Source of the DNA: Candidatus Aenigmatarchaeota archaeon
Lineage (GTDB): Archaea > Aenigmatarchaeota > Aenigmatarchaeia > QMZP01
Assembly (NCBI GenBank): GCA_016783545.1
Contig: JADHWJ010000001.1
Location: forward strand, 74,369-119,898
Direction: 5' to 3'
DNA: 45,530 nucleotides
The position numbers and the translations under genes are program-made. A model generated the notes under the pieces. That model made no database searches. It was not told where the DNA came from and saw nothing but the letters and a program-made list of their open reading frames with translations. This document shows, piece by piece, positions 34,855 through 43,144 of this stretch. Position 1 is the stretch's first letter, and the number at the start of each line of letters is the position of its first letter.

Positions 34855-35694
34855 TTATTCTCCCATTAACCTTATCCCTTGCCTGAACGAAATTGGCGAA
34901 TATCCAATATCCTTTGCAGCCATGTTTATGTCAGCTGTCTTATCATTTGTTATATTCTGAATTTGTTCCAGCGGCAGTTTTGTATTTCTGAACATTGTTT
35001 TGTATATTTTGGTAATAAAATTTATTAATGTAAATGGTATGTGTATCCTTAGAAACCTTATTTTAAACTCTTCGGAGATTATATCCAACATCTTATTATA
35101 TGACAGTGCATGTGGGCCAGCAATGTTATATGTCTTGTTTTTTACATCCTTTTCCAGAACCTTTATGATTGCATTGACAACATCTTTTATGTAAACAGGC
35201 TGATTTTTATATCTGCCGTTTCCTATCACAGGCATTACCCTTGCTCGGATTATCCTGGTTATGAAGAAGTCATTTTTTCCATAAATCAGCGAAGGTCTGA
35301 GAATAACCCAATTATTGAGTTTTGCTTTCACAGCTTCCTCTCCTTTTCTTTTTGTATATCCGTACGCGCTGTTTTCGATTCCAGCATATATACTACTTAT
35401 GAAAATGAATTTCGTATTTTTGTCTACTGAATTGACAAGATTTTTAGTTCCCTTAATATTTACATCGATAAGCTCTTCTTTAGAACCAAGAATAAGTGCT
35501 CCAAGATGTATTACAGTATCCACACCCTTAACAGCATCCTCGATAGATTTCTTATCCCTTAAATCACCATAAACCACCTCAGTATTGATGTCTTTTTTCT
35601 TTCTCAAAAGGCAGCGAACTCTCTTCTTTCTTTTTACCAGTTCTTTGACTAATTCAGATCCAACAAACCCAGAAGCACCTGTTATTAGAATCAT
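34855..35694 (-). CDS. NAD(P)-dependent SDR / epimerase
   Basis: 279-residue extended or atypical SDR: TGASGFVGS at 5-13, ISSIYAG at 99-105, Y111-x3-K115 in AYGYTKRKGEE, ILRPSLIYG and NIAGPHALSY. It is shorter than GalE-type epimerases and similar to the NDUFA9-like/atypical SDRs that act on sugars or lipids; the specific reaction is open. The start shares one base with the upstream radical SAM stop (TAATG). The stop is one base before the phosphodiesterase ATG. Confidence 0.82.
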   Translation of the reverse strand: MILITGASGFVGSELVKELVKRKKRVRCLLRKKKDINTEVVYGDLRDKKSIEDAVKGVDTVIHLGALILGSKEELIDVNIKGTKNLVNSVDKNTKFIFISSIYAGIENSAYGYTKRKGEEAVKAKLNNWVILRPSLIYGKNDFFITRIIRARVMPVIGNGRYKNQPVYIKDVVNAIIKVLEKDVKNKTYNIAGPHALSYNKMLDIISEEFKIRFLRIHIPFTLINFITKIYKTMFRNTKLPLEQIQNITNDKTADINMAAKDIGYSPISFRQGIRLMGE

Positions 35695-36989
35695 TACCTA
35701 AGTTTTGAAGATAAAAATTTAAATAAGTAAGAAGGCCTGAAATAATAGCTTACGAATGCCTTTTCCTTTAATTTCAGGAGCTGTTCGCATGAGAGATTTT
35801 TGTGCTTGAAAACAGGTGTAAAGGAATTGAACTGTTCCCAGTCGTCTGTGAAAACATCTTTTTTCATTTTTTCATAAAATTCTGTTCCTGGAAAAGGAGT
35901 TGAAATAAAAAATTGCGCAACAGTTGTGTTTAGTTTTTTTGCATATTCTATTGTCTTGTTGATAGAGTCTTCTGTATCATTTGGCAGGCCTAAAATGTAG
36001 AATGCAGCAACCCTTATCCCCTTTTTATTACAATATTCTATCATCTCTTCCTGATGCTTTATCGTGGATGTTATTCTTGTTGCATTCTTCAGTATCTTTG
36101 GATTGGATGATTCTATCCCAACATTTATAGAACGCATACCAGCATCGTAAAGAACATCTATGAGATCCTTGTCCAGAAAATTAAAATGTGTTTCACATCC
36201 CCATTGAACATCCAGTTTCTTTTCTATCATTGACAGAGCTATGTCCCTTGACCTATTCTTGTTGAATGTAAAGAGCGGATCCCTGAACTGGATGCCTTTT
36301 ATCCCAAAATTTCCAACAAGATGCTCTATCTCTTTTATTATGTTTTCAATACTTCTTTGTCTGTAGTTTCCGTAATGGGCCTTGTATGGACAGTAGTTGC
36401 AAACATAAGGGCAGCCCCTGCTGGAAAGCACTGGTAGGAATGGCTTCCTTTTTACGAGAGGCTTATAACTATATTCGCTTATTGGAAATATCTCCCATTT
36501 CGGATATGGGAGCGAATCCAGATCTTTGATTTTTTCAGATTCTATAATCCCCTCTGGAATTTTCTCATTTATCTTCATTGCGGCTTGCTCTGGCTCCCCT
36601 TTAATTATAAAATCAGAATGCTTTCTGTAAATCTCTGGTTTTACAGATGCAAAGGGACCTACAAATCCAACCTTAGAGCCGTTTGCTCTGATAGAATCAG
36701 CGGTTTCTATCTCATTCCTGTAATCCACTATTGATGAATGGATTATTACAATGTCTGAATCAGGGGTAGTGTTTGTTGTAAAGTCAACTTCATGTCCGTT
36801 CTGGCTGAATATGGCTGCCATATAAGCCAAAGATAATAGAGGTAGGTTTGTGCCTGCTTTTTTCTTTTTTTCAATTAATTTAGCCAGAAAAGAATCTCCT
36901 ATCTTTGTAACTTCACCATACCCGCCCATTACATCTTTGTTTATGTATTCTCTCCTGTCCGATAAAAGATTCAGAATAGTTATTCTCAT
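35694..36989 (-). CDS. B12-binding-domain radical SAM enzyme
   Basis: 431 residues. A short cobalamin-binding-like N-terminal domain (LLSLAYMAAIFSQNGHEVDF, KVGFVGPFA) and radical SAM motif C193-x3-C197-x2-C200 in SRGCPYVCNYC, RDPLFTFNK, NVGIESSNPKIL, AFYILGLPNDT and STPFPGTEFY. First gene of the operon radical SAM - SDR - phosphodiesterase - GT2, divergent from the carbamoyltransferase. This gene context suggests modification of a lipid-linked sugar or its lipid. The N-terminal domain is reduced relative to the other B12-type members in the window. Confidence 0.86.
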   Translation of the reverse strand: MRITILNLLSDRREYINKDVMGGYGEVTKIGDSFLAKLIEKKKKAGTNLPLLSLAYMAAIFSQNGHEVDFTTNTTPDSDIVIIHSSIVDYRNEIETADSIRANGSKVGFVGPFASVKPEIYRKHSDFIIKGEPEQAAMKINEKIPEGIIESEKIKDLDSLPYPKWEIFPISEYSYKPLVKRKPFLPVLSSRGCPYVCNYCPYKAHYGNYRQRSIENIIKEIEHLVGNFGIKGIQFRDPLFTFNKNRSRDIALSMIEKKLDVQWGCETHFNFLDKDLIDVLYDAGMRSINVGIESSNPKILKNATRITSTIKHQEEMIEYCNKKGIRVAAFYILGLPNDTEDSINKTIEYAKKLNTTVAQFFISTPFPGTEFYEKMKKDVFTDDWEQFNSFTPVFKHKNLSCEQLLKLKEKAFVSYYFRPSYLFKFLSSKLR

Positions 36990-37046
36990 GCTAATTAAAA
37001 CCTTTTATTATTTATTAATAAAACTATAGATAATCTTGGTGGTTAA
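36990..37046. promoter_or_regulatory. Divergent promoter with a perfect TTTATTAATAAA palindrome
   Basis: 57-base spacer between a radical SAM operon (minus) and the carbamoyltransferase gene (plus). The 12-bp palindrome TTTATTAATAAA at 37011-37022 reads as a TATA-like box in both directions. GGTGG at about 37037-37041 is the ribosome site for ATG 37047. Confidence 0.45.
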
Positions 37047-39761
37047 ATGATTATTCTTGGTATTGCTATACAGCATGATTCAGGGGCAGCAATAGTCAAA
37101 GATGGTAAGATAATTGTTGCTGTTAATGAAGAGAGATTGTGCAGAAATAAGCTTTTTTGGGGATTGCCAAAGCTATCAATAAAAGAAGTTATCAGGATAG
37201 CTGGAATAGATGTATTAGATATTGACTATGTGGCTGTTTCAAATATAGCCCATGGAAGGCCTGTGACTGTTACAGGAGGAAAAAAAGAGTTTGGTGGAAT
37301 GAGGAATATGCTGTCAGTTCTATCCAAATCACCAATTGGAAAACTAATTACAGGAACAAACGTTGGAATATCTTTCTACAGATTTTTGTTTAAGAGGATG
37401 ATGCCTCAGAGAAGAAAAGAGCTTATGGATTATGTAAATTCTCTAGGAGTAGCTGCTCCTTTTGAGTTCATAGATCACCATGATGCTCATAATGCTTCTG
37501 CGTACTTTACCTCTGGCTGGGATAGTGCTCTTGCAATATCATTGGATGCCATGGGTGATGGCTATTGTTCAAAAATAAGTGTTTGTAAAAATGGGAAAAT
37601 GAAAACAATACATAAAATACCGTTTTTCCATTCACCTGGGTACTATTATTCGTATGTCACAGAACTGATGGGATACAAGGCAGACAAGCACGAAGGAAAG
37701 GTAACAGGCCTGGCTGCTCACGGAGATCCTGAGAAAACACTGGATATTTTTAGAAAGAGAGTAAGCTATAGTAAATCCAAGTTTAGTTTTGTAAACCATG
37801 GGAAATGGGGAATGCTTGAAAAAGACCTGTTGGGACAAAAACTAAAGAATCATTCAAGAGAGGATATTGCTGCTGGAATACAAAAACATTTTGAGGACAT
37901 GATTACTGAATATGTCAAAGATGCTATTAAAAAAACAGGAATGAATAAATTGGTTCTGTCTGGCGGGGTTTTTGCAAATGTAAAAGTTAATCAGGCTGTT
38001 AGAGAGGGGTGTGGCATAAAGGATATTTTCATACATCCTCACATGGGCGACGGTGGTGTTGGTGCCGGCGCAGCGCTTTTCCTTTGGGCAAAACTTCTCA
38101 GTAAGCAGGTTCCAAAAACAAAAAGATTGGATAATGTGTATTTTGGGCCGGAATTTACTGATGAAGAGATTGAAAAAGAGCTGAAAAAGAATAAGGTCAG
38201 TTATAAAAAATACAATAATGTTGAAAAGGAAATAGCAAAGCTTCTGGCAGATGGCAAGGTTGTTGCAAGGTTTAATGGAAGAATGGAATATGGCCCAAGA
38301 GCACTGGGAAATAGAAGCATTTTGTATCAGCCAACAGACCCTTCTGTAAATGATTGGCTGAATAAAAAATTGCATAGATGCTATGACAAAGAAACAGAAA
38401 TTTTAACTAAAAGTGGGTGGAAATTTATGAAAGACATCTCTCCTGATGAAGTGGTCGCAACCTTAAACAAAGAAAACAATTGCTTGGAGTATCAAAAAAT
38501 ACAAAGCAAAACATCATATAAATTCAAAGGTAATATGCATTCTATTAAAAATAACAGAATTAATTTATTGGTTACACCAGGACATAATTTCTGGGTCAAA
38601 AGAAAGCATAGTAATTATTTTGAGTTTAAAAAGATAGAAGAACTCCATGGTATAAAAACATACCACTATCAGAAAGTTGGTGGTGTTCATTGGAAATCAG
38701 GAAAATCAAATAAATGTTTCATTCTTTCCAGGGTTAAACATGGAAATAAAATAAAAAAAACAGATGAAATAAGAATTCCAATCAAGCTCTGGTTAGAATT
38801 TTTAGGTTATTATCTTTCCGAAGGCTGGGTTTACAATGATGGCCATGGCCATTATAAGGTCTGTGTAGCCCAGCTTAAGAATTCTAAAAATTACGAACCT
38901 ATTAAAAATTGTGTAAAAAAAATACCTTTTAATTCATTTTATGATAAAAACACTTTTACATTTTATAACAAACAACTATATACTTATCTTAAAAGATTTG
39001 GTAAAGCTAAAAATAAGTTTATACCACTTGAATTTCTAGAGATGCCAAAATGTAAATTAAGAATATTATTTGATGCTTTAATTAGGGGTGATGGAAATAT
39101 TCGCGGTTCTGGTTACAGGTATGCAACAATAAGCAAACAGTTGGCTGATGATATGCAAATATTAGCAACCAAACTAGGATTCAGTGCAAGGATATCTGTT
39201 CAAAAACCCAAGAAAAAAGAACACAATGATTTGTATATGGTCAGAATAGGGAGAAGTTCTGTATCTACTGTAAGGAGCTACCAAATCACTAAAGAAACAT
39301 ATAACGGGCCTGTTTATTGTGTTACAGTTCCAAATCATATAATACTTGTGAGAAGAGGTGGTAAATCAGTTTTTTGTGGAAATACAGAGTTCATGCCTTT
39401 CGCTCCAGTGATACTGGAAGAGAGAGCAAAAGACTATTTTAAAAAGTATCCAGACTCCTCTTATGCTGCTGAATTCATGACAATCACATATGATGTTACA
39501 GATCGATGCAAAAAGGAAGCTCCTGCTGTTGTTCATGTTGATGGAACAGCAAGGCCGCAGACAACAAGTGAAAAGATCAACCCATCTTATTATAAAATAG
39601 TGAAAGAGTATGACAAAATAACAGGAACCCCTATCGTAATAAATACTAGTTTTAACATGCATGAGGAGCCGATTGTATGCACTCCTTATGATGCTATAAG
39701 AGCATTCAAGCTCGGGCATTTGGATGTTCTGGCAATTGGAAATTTCATAGCTAAAAACTAA
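37047..39761 (+). CDS. NodU/TobZ-type O-carbamoyltransferase interrupted by an intein
   Basis: 904-residue precursor. Without the intein (residues 445-779) it is 569 residues, normal for the family. It carbamoylates hydroxyls of sugars or related molecules via carbamoyl-adenylate. N-terminal Kae1-like domain: ILGIAIQHDSGAA, FIDHHDAHNASAYF with metal ligands H144/H145/H148, LSLDAMGDG-like SLDAMGDGY, HEGKVTGLAAHG, and LSGGVFANVKVN. C-terminal domain: EYGPRALGNRS at 414-424, then after the splice site TEFMPFAP and TGTPIVINTSFN. GGTGG precedes ATG 37047. Its stop overlaps the convergent radical SAM stop by four bases. Glycan carbamoylation is the likely role given the locus. Confidence 0.92.
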   Translation: MIILGIAIQHDSGAAIVKDGKIIVAVNEERLCRNKLFWGLPKLSIKEVIRIAGIDVLDIDYVAVSNIAHGRPVTVTGGKKEFGGMRNMLSVLSKSPIGKLITGTNVGISFYRFLFKRMMPQRRKELMDYVNSLGVAAPFEFIDHHDAHNASAYFTSGWDSALAISLDAMGDGYCSKISVCKNGKMKTIHKIPFFHSPGYYYSYVTELMGYKADKHEGKVTGLAAHGDPEKTLDIFRKRVSYSKSKFSFVNHGKWGMLEKDLLGQKLKNHSREDIAAGIQKHFEDMITEYVKDAIKKTGMNKLVLSGGVFANVKVNQAVREGCGIKDIFIHPHMGDGGVGAGAALFLWAKLLSKQVPKTKRLDNVYFGPEFTDEEIEKELKKNKVSYKKYNNVEKEIAKLLADGKVVARFNGRMEYGPRALGNRSILYQPTDPSVNDWLNKKLHRCYDKETEILTKSGWKFMKDISPDEVVATLNKENNCLEYQKIQSKTSYKFKGNMHSIKNNRINLLVTPGHNFWVKRKHSNYFEFKKIEELHGIKTYHYQKVGGVHWKSGKSNKCFILSRVKHGNKIKKTDEIRIPIKLWLEFLGYYLSEGWVYNDGHGHYKVCVAQLKNSKNYEPIKNCVKKIPFNSFYDKNTFTFYNKQLYTYLKRFGKAKNKFIPLEFLEMPKCKLRILFDALIRGDGNIRGSGYRYATISKQLADDMQILATKLGFSARISVQKPKKKEHNDLYMVRIGRSSVSTVRSYQITKETYNGPVYCVTVPNHIILVRRGGKSVFCGNTEFMPFAPVILEERAKDYFKKYPDSSYAAEFMTITYDVTDRCKKEAPAVVHVDGTARPQTTSEKINPSYYKIVKEYDKITGTPIVINTSFNMHEEPIVCTPYDAIRAFKLGHLDVLAIGNFIAKN
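38379..39383 (+). mobile_element. Intein with LAGLIDADG endonuclease in the carbamoyltransferase
   Basis: 335-residue in-frame intein (precursor residues 445-779). Block A is C445 YDKETEILTKSGW. Block B is LLVTPGHNFWV (TxxH). Endonuclease motifs are FLGYYLSEG at 585-593 and FDALIRGDG at about 675-683. Block F is YCVTVPNHIILV. The last residues are V-F-C-G-N and the +1 residue is Thr780. The penultimate residue is Gly rather than His. It splits the extein between NKKLHR and TEFMPFAP. It is more AT-rich than the host gene. Its YYLSEG and RGDG blocks are close to those of the radical SAM intein, but the rest differs and the +1 nucleophile is Thr rather than Cys. Confidence 0.92.
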
Positions 39762-41272
39762 ACTGACTTCAACCCGGCTTTAATTAATTTATTTGAGATC
39801 ATGTTTCTGAAAAGAAGATTGAATGTAAAGAGCGTGTCTATTGCACGTCCTATCAATATCCTGTTCAAAAGCTTTAGAAATACAATAGTTGGTAATGGTA
39901 TTCTGAAAGACGGTGATCGATACCAACCTTTTCTGATTACAAGCTTCATAATATTTTTTGATAGTAAGGGAAGAACAGCCATCCAGAATTGGAAATTATG
40001 TTTTCTTATCTTACCAAAGCTATAGTCTCCGCCAACACCCACATACATTGAAGTTGACGACTTCCCTTGTCTGATAGCATGGAGATCCTCTTCTTTCAAA
40101 ACACCTGCTTTTATCGCATGCTGAATTATTTCAGTTTTTGGAAAGAACGTAAGCCAGAAAGTATTGATAACCGATGGTCTGATTTCATTGTAGAGTTCTA
40201 ATGATTTCAGGTAATCATCTTCTTTTTCAAATGGGATATTGAATATATGGTCAATTGAAAAGGTAAGTTTTGCTTTGTGGAGAGCTTTTGCAGCAGAGAC
40301 TATCTGTTTATTTGAAGTGAATCTGTTTAAAACATTCTCTCTGAGAGGCTCTGAGCCTGTCTGAATGCCCATGCCAATGATAACACACCCCATTCTTTTT
40401 AGAAGAACTGCCTTTTCTTCGTTCATGCTGTTTGGATGAGTATAGCAAAAGAATGGCAGGTTGATTTCAGCTCTATATCTCTTGGAAAATTCCCTTAGCC
40501 AGTTAATATCAGATGTGAATACATCATCCATAAATATAATATCCTTTGGCTTGAACTGTTTTTTTGCCAGCTTTAGTTCTTCGATAACATTTTCAACACT
40601 CCGTCTTCTGCAATACTTGTGTTTTTTCTTGCATGTGTTCTTAAGCGCGCTTGTTGCGCAGTATGTACAAGAAAACGGACAGCCTCTCCCAACAACAGTT
40701 GAATAAGTTCTTTTTATAAGAGGTATTTTTTTATAAAAAGGTGCTTTGTCAGGAAAGGGCAATGAATCCAGGTCTTCTAATGGTTTTCTGACCTCATTCT
40801 TAATGACTTTCCCTTTTTTCTTAAACCAGATATTATCTATATCAGTTCTTTTTGGGCTGTTCGCAAGCTCTAGAAAAGCATGTTCGCCTTCGCCCACGCA
40901 GACCATATCCACGCAGTCATTTTTTATAACTTCTTCAGGAACCAATGTTGGATGCACCCCTCCAAATATTATGGGAACATCAACTCTTTTTTTAACCAGC
41001 CTTGAAAAACTTAATGCCCACTGGTAGTTATATGTAAAGACTGAGAATCCAACAAGATCAGGCTTTATTTCAATAATCTTGTCAATAAGTTGTTTCTTTA
41101 TGTCAAATGCCCTGCTCAAAAAAGAGCTTTTGATTTCTGTGCTGTCAAATACCCTTGGATCAAAAATCAAATGAACTTCATGCCCGTTTGCCTTTAGTAT
41201 GCTTGATAATAACTCTATTCCAAAGCTCTCGCATTCTGACTGAATAAAAACCATTTTCATAACAATTTTCAT
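39758..41272 (-). CDS. B12-binding-domain radical SAM enzyme
   Basis: 504 residues. Cobalamin-binding-like domain at 1-155 (GIELLSSILKANGHEVHLIFD, PIIFGGVHPTLVPEEV), radical SAM motif C198-x3-C202-x2-C205 in GRGCPFSCTYC, followed by an extra Cys pair (C214 in KNTCKKKH, C221) just after the motif, FMDDVFTSD, GMGIQTGSE, and DHIFNIPFEKE. The last 100 residues are basic and hydrophobic and may contact the membrane. Start ATG 41272; an in-frame ATG follows four codons later. Divergent from a methyltransferase. The acceptor is unknown. Confidence 0.87.
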   Translation of the reverse strand: MKIVMKMVFIQSECESFGIELLSSILKANGHEVHLIFDPRVFDSTEIKSSFLSRAFDIKKQLIDKIIEIKPDLVGFSVFTYNYQWALSFSRLVKKRVDVPIIFGGVHPTLVPEEVIKNDCVDMVCVGEGEHAFLELANSPKRTDIDNIWFKKKGKVIKNEVRKPLEDLDSLPFPDKAPFYKKIPLIKRTYSTVVGRGCPFSCTYCATSALKNTCKKKHKYCRRRSVENVIEELKLAKKQFKPKDIIFMDDVFTSDINWLREFSKRYRAEINLPFFCYTHPNSMNEEKAVLLKRMGCVIIGMGIQTGSEPLRENVLNRFTSNKQIVSAAKALHKAKLTFSIDHIFNIPFEKEDDYLKSLELYNEIRPSVINTFWLTFFPKTEIIQHAIKAGVLKEEDLHAIRQGKSSTSMYVGVGGDYSFGKIRKHNFQFWMAVLPLLSKNIMKLVIRKGWYRSPSFRIPLPTIVFLKLLNRILIGRAIDTLFTFNLLFRNMISNKLIKAGLKSV

Positions 41273-41352
41273 TTATCTGAATGTTTTATAAACTGATTTT
41301 ACCATATCTTTTGCGTAAATAATATAAAATATAATAGAAATAATGGTTATAT
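41273..41352. promoter_or_regulatory. Divergent promoter region
   Basis: 80 AT-rich bases between the B12-type radical SAM gene (minus) and a methyltransferase (plus). An AT box near 41319-41330 (ATATAAAATATA) lies about 25-30 bases before ATG 41353, with no clear ribosome site. Nothing else is seen. Confidence 0.3.
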
Positions 41353-42165
41353 ATGAAATTATCTAAAAAGGAGCAGAGAACGGCTAGCTTGTATGGTGAG
41401 ATACATATAATCGGAGAACAAGATTATTTCGAGTCTGCATCTAATAATGTTCTTACAGCAGAAAATCTAGAAGTTCCAAAAGATTTTCTAAATGGTAAAA
41501 GATGTCTGGATGCAGGTACTGGCGGCAAGGGCGTTGCTCTGAGAGGACTTTTCAGATTAGGTAGCCGAGATATTACAGCTATCGACCTATCTGAAGATAA
41601 TATAAGAAATGCCCAGAGAACAAATGAAAAAATAGCTAAAAGTATTAAATTTGAAACAAAAAATATATTGGAAATGGATTATCCTGACAAGTCATTTGAT
41701 TTTATTTACTGTAATGGTGTCATACATCATACCGAGAGCCCGGATACTGCTGTTAAGCAATTCTATCGATGCCTTTCACCAGGTGGTCATATATGTGTTG
41801 GGTTATATGGTAAGGGCGGGATCTTATACAGCACTGCAAAAATTCTAAGGTCCATTGCCAAAATAATACCTTATAAAATAGCGTTCCGGCTGGTTAAATT
41901 GCTTTTCAATAAGAATGCTTCTGTTCTATTATTGGATTATCTGTATGTACCGTATCAATTTCACTATAAGGAATGTGAAGCCAAAGAACTTCTTTCTAAG
42001 CATGGTTTTGAGAATATACAAAGATTGAAACAGCCACCGCCACTATTAAAATCTGTCTGGTGTTCACTTCTCAAACCAAGCTATTATGACCCAAGTACAA
42101 TGCTAGGAAAGATAATGGTAGGGTCTGGCTGGATTATACTCATGGCCCAAAGGCCTGATTCTTAA
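41353..42165 (+). CDS. Class I SAM-dependent methyltransferase
   Basis: 270 residues: motif I CLDAGTGGKGVALRG at about 50-64, AIDLSEDNI, a post-motif DFIYCNGVIHHTESPD and LSPGGH, the Methyltransf_11/UbiE-like set with a double His (HH) after motif IV. The C-terminal third is long and basic or hydrophobic, as in enzymes acting on membrane lipids or lipid-linked sugars. It is followed after 34 bases by the PF03706-type membrane protein and may be co-transcribed with it. Confidence 0.85.
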   Translation: MKLSKKEQRTASLYGEIHIIGEQDYFESASNNVLTAENLEVPKDFLNGKRCLDAGTGGKGVALRGLFRLGSRDITAIDLSEDNIRNAQRTNEKIAKSIKFETKNILEMDYPDKSFDFIYCNGVIHHTESPDTAVKQFYRCLSPGGHICVGLYGKGGILYSTAKILRSIAKIIPYKIAFRLVKLLFNKNASVLLLDYLYVPYQFHYKECEAKELLSKHGFENIQRLKQPPPLLKSVWCSLLKPSYYDPSTMLGKIMVGSGWIILMAQRPDS

Positions 42166-42199
42166 AACCAATTTTAAACAAAAACCACAATATAATGTA

Positions 42200-43144
42200 A
42201 TGAGAGCCAAAAAAATAATCCCAATGCTGATTCTGACTATTGCAATAACAGGGGTTTTGCTGCTTCAGGTAAGCGTCGGAGATATAGTTTCAACAATATC
42301 CGGAATACCAGCGCATTATGTTATAATAGGATTTTTTATATATGCGCTTAGCTATGTTTTCAGGGCATTGAGGTTCAGGGTATTGCTTAGAGGAGAGCTT
42401 GGACTCAAAGATATTTTCCCGATTGTATGTATTCACAACTTGGTGAACATCATATTGCCTGCAAGGACAGGTGAGCTATCGTATGTCTATCTCATAAGAA
42501 AAAAAGGAATAAGTAGTGCTGATGGAATAGCCACGCTGATAACAGCAAGAATATTTGACTTGATTGCAATCCTTTTGGTGCTTTTGCTCTCTGTGCTGAA
42601 CCTCTCAATAATAATACCTGGCTTAACAGTTATTATTATCGCATGTATTCTGGCTGTTTTTGGATTCTTCATATTCCTAATATATTTCAATAGGAGATTT
42701 GTAAATACAGTATATGGCATTTTCAATCGTTTCAGCCTGACACGATTCAAATTAATGAGATTTCTTTTGAGAAAGTTAGAAGAAACTTCTGAGAGTTTGA
42801 TGGATATTAAATCAAAAAGAATAATATTTTTCAATTTCATTTTTTCAATCGCAATATGGCTTCTGGTTTATGCCTCTTCATATATTCTTATTCTGGGCAT
42901 GCCCATAGAGCTGGGCTTCTGGGGTATTGTATTCATATCAGCTGCAATAACGCTGGCGTATGTATTGCCAATACACAGTTTTGCAGGTTTTGGAACAATA
43001 GAAGCATTCTGGACAGCTGCTGCAATAGCTATTGGCATCACAATGGAAGTTGCCATAGTCTCATCATTCACATTGCATATAGTTAGCCTTGTTTATTTTT
43101 TCATAATAGGAATGTTCGGCCTGTTAATTAGGCATGTTTCATAA
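42200..43144 (+). CDS. Flippase-like membrane protein (LPG synthase TM region family)
   Basis: 314 residues with about eight membrane helices. It belongs to the lysylphosphatidylglycerol-synthase transmembrane/UPF0104 family (PF03706), recognised from FRALRFRVLLRGE, HNLVNIILPARTGELSYVYLIRKK (about 75-98) and the C-terminal HSFAGFGTIEAFWTAA. Relatives in archaea sit in glycan loci and include AglD-associated domains. A lipid or lipid-sugar translocation role is proposed but not proven. Its 3' end overlaps the convergent radical SAM/SPASM gene by 17 bases. Confidence 0.82.
   Translation: MRAKKIIPMLILTIAITGVLLLQVSVGDIVSTISGIPAHYVIIGFFIYALSYVFRALRFRVLLRGELGLKDIFPIVCIHNLVNIILPARTGELSYVYLIRKKGISSADGIATLITARIFDLIAILLVLLLSVLNLSIIIPGLTVIIIACILAVFGFFIFLIYFNRRFVNTVYGIFNRFSLTRFKLMRFLLRKLEETSESLMDIKSKRIIFFNFIFSIAIWLLVYASSYILILGMPIELGFWGIVFISAAITLAYVLPIHSFAGFGTIEAFWTAAAIAIGITMEVAIVSSFTLHIVSLVYFFIIGMFGLLIRHVS

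Noticed and set aside
37854-38375. 173-codon frame on the minus strand
   Set aside because: Lies wholly inside the carbamoyltransferase gene in antisense, no family-like features and no ribosome site.
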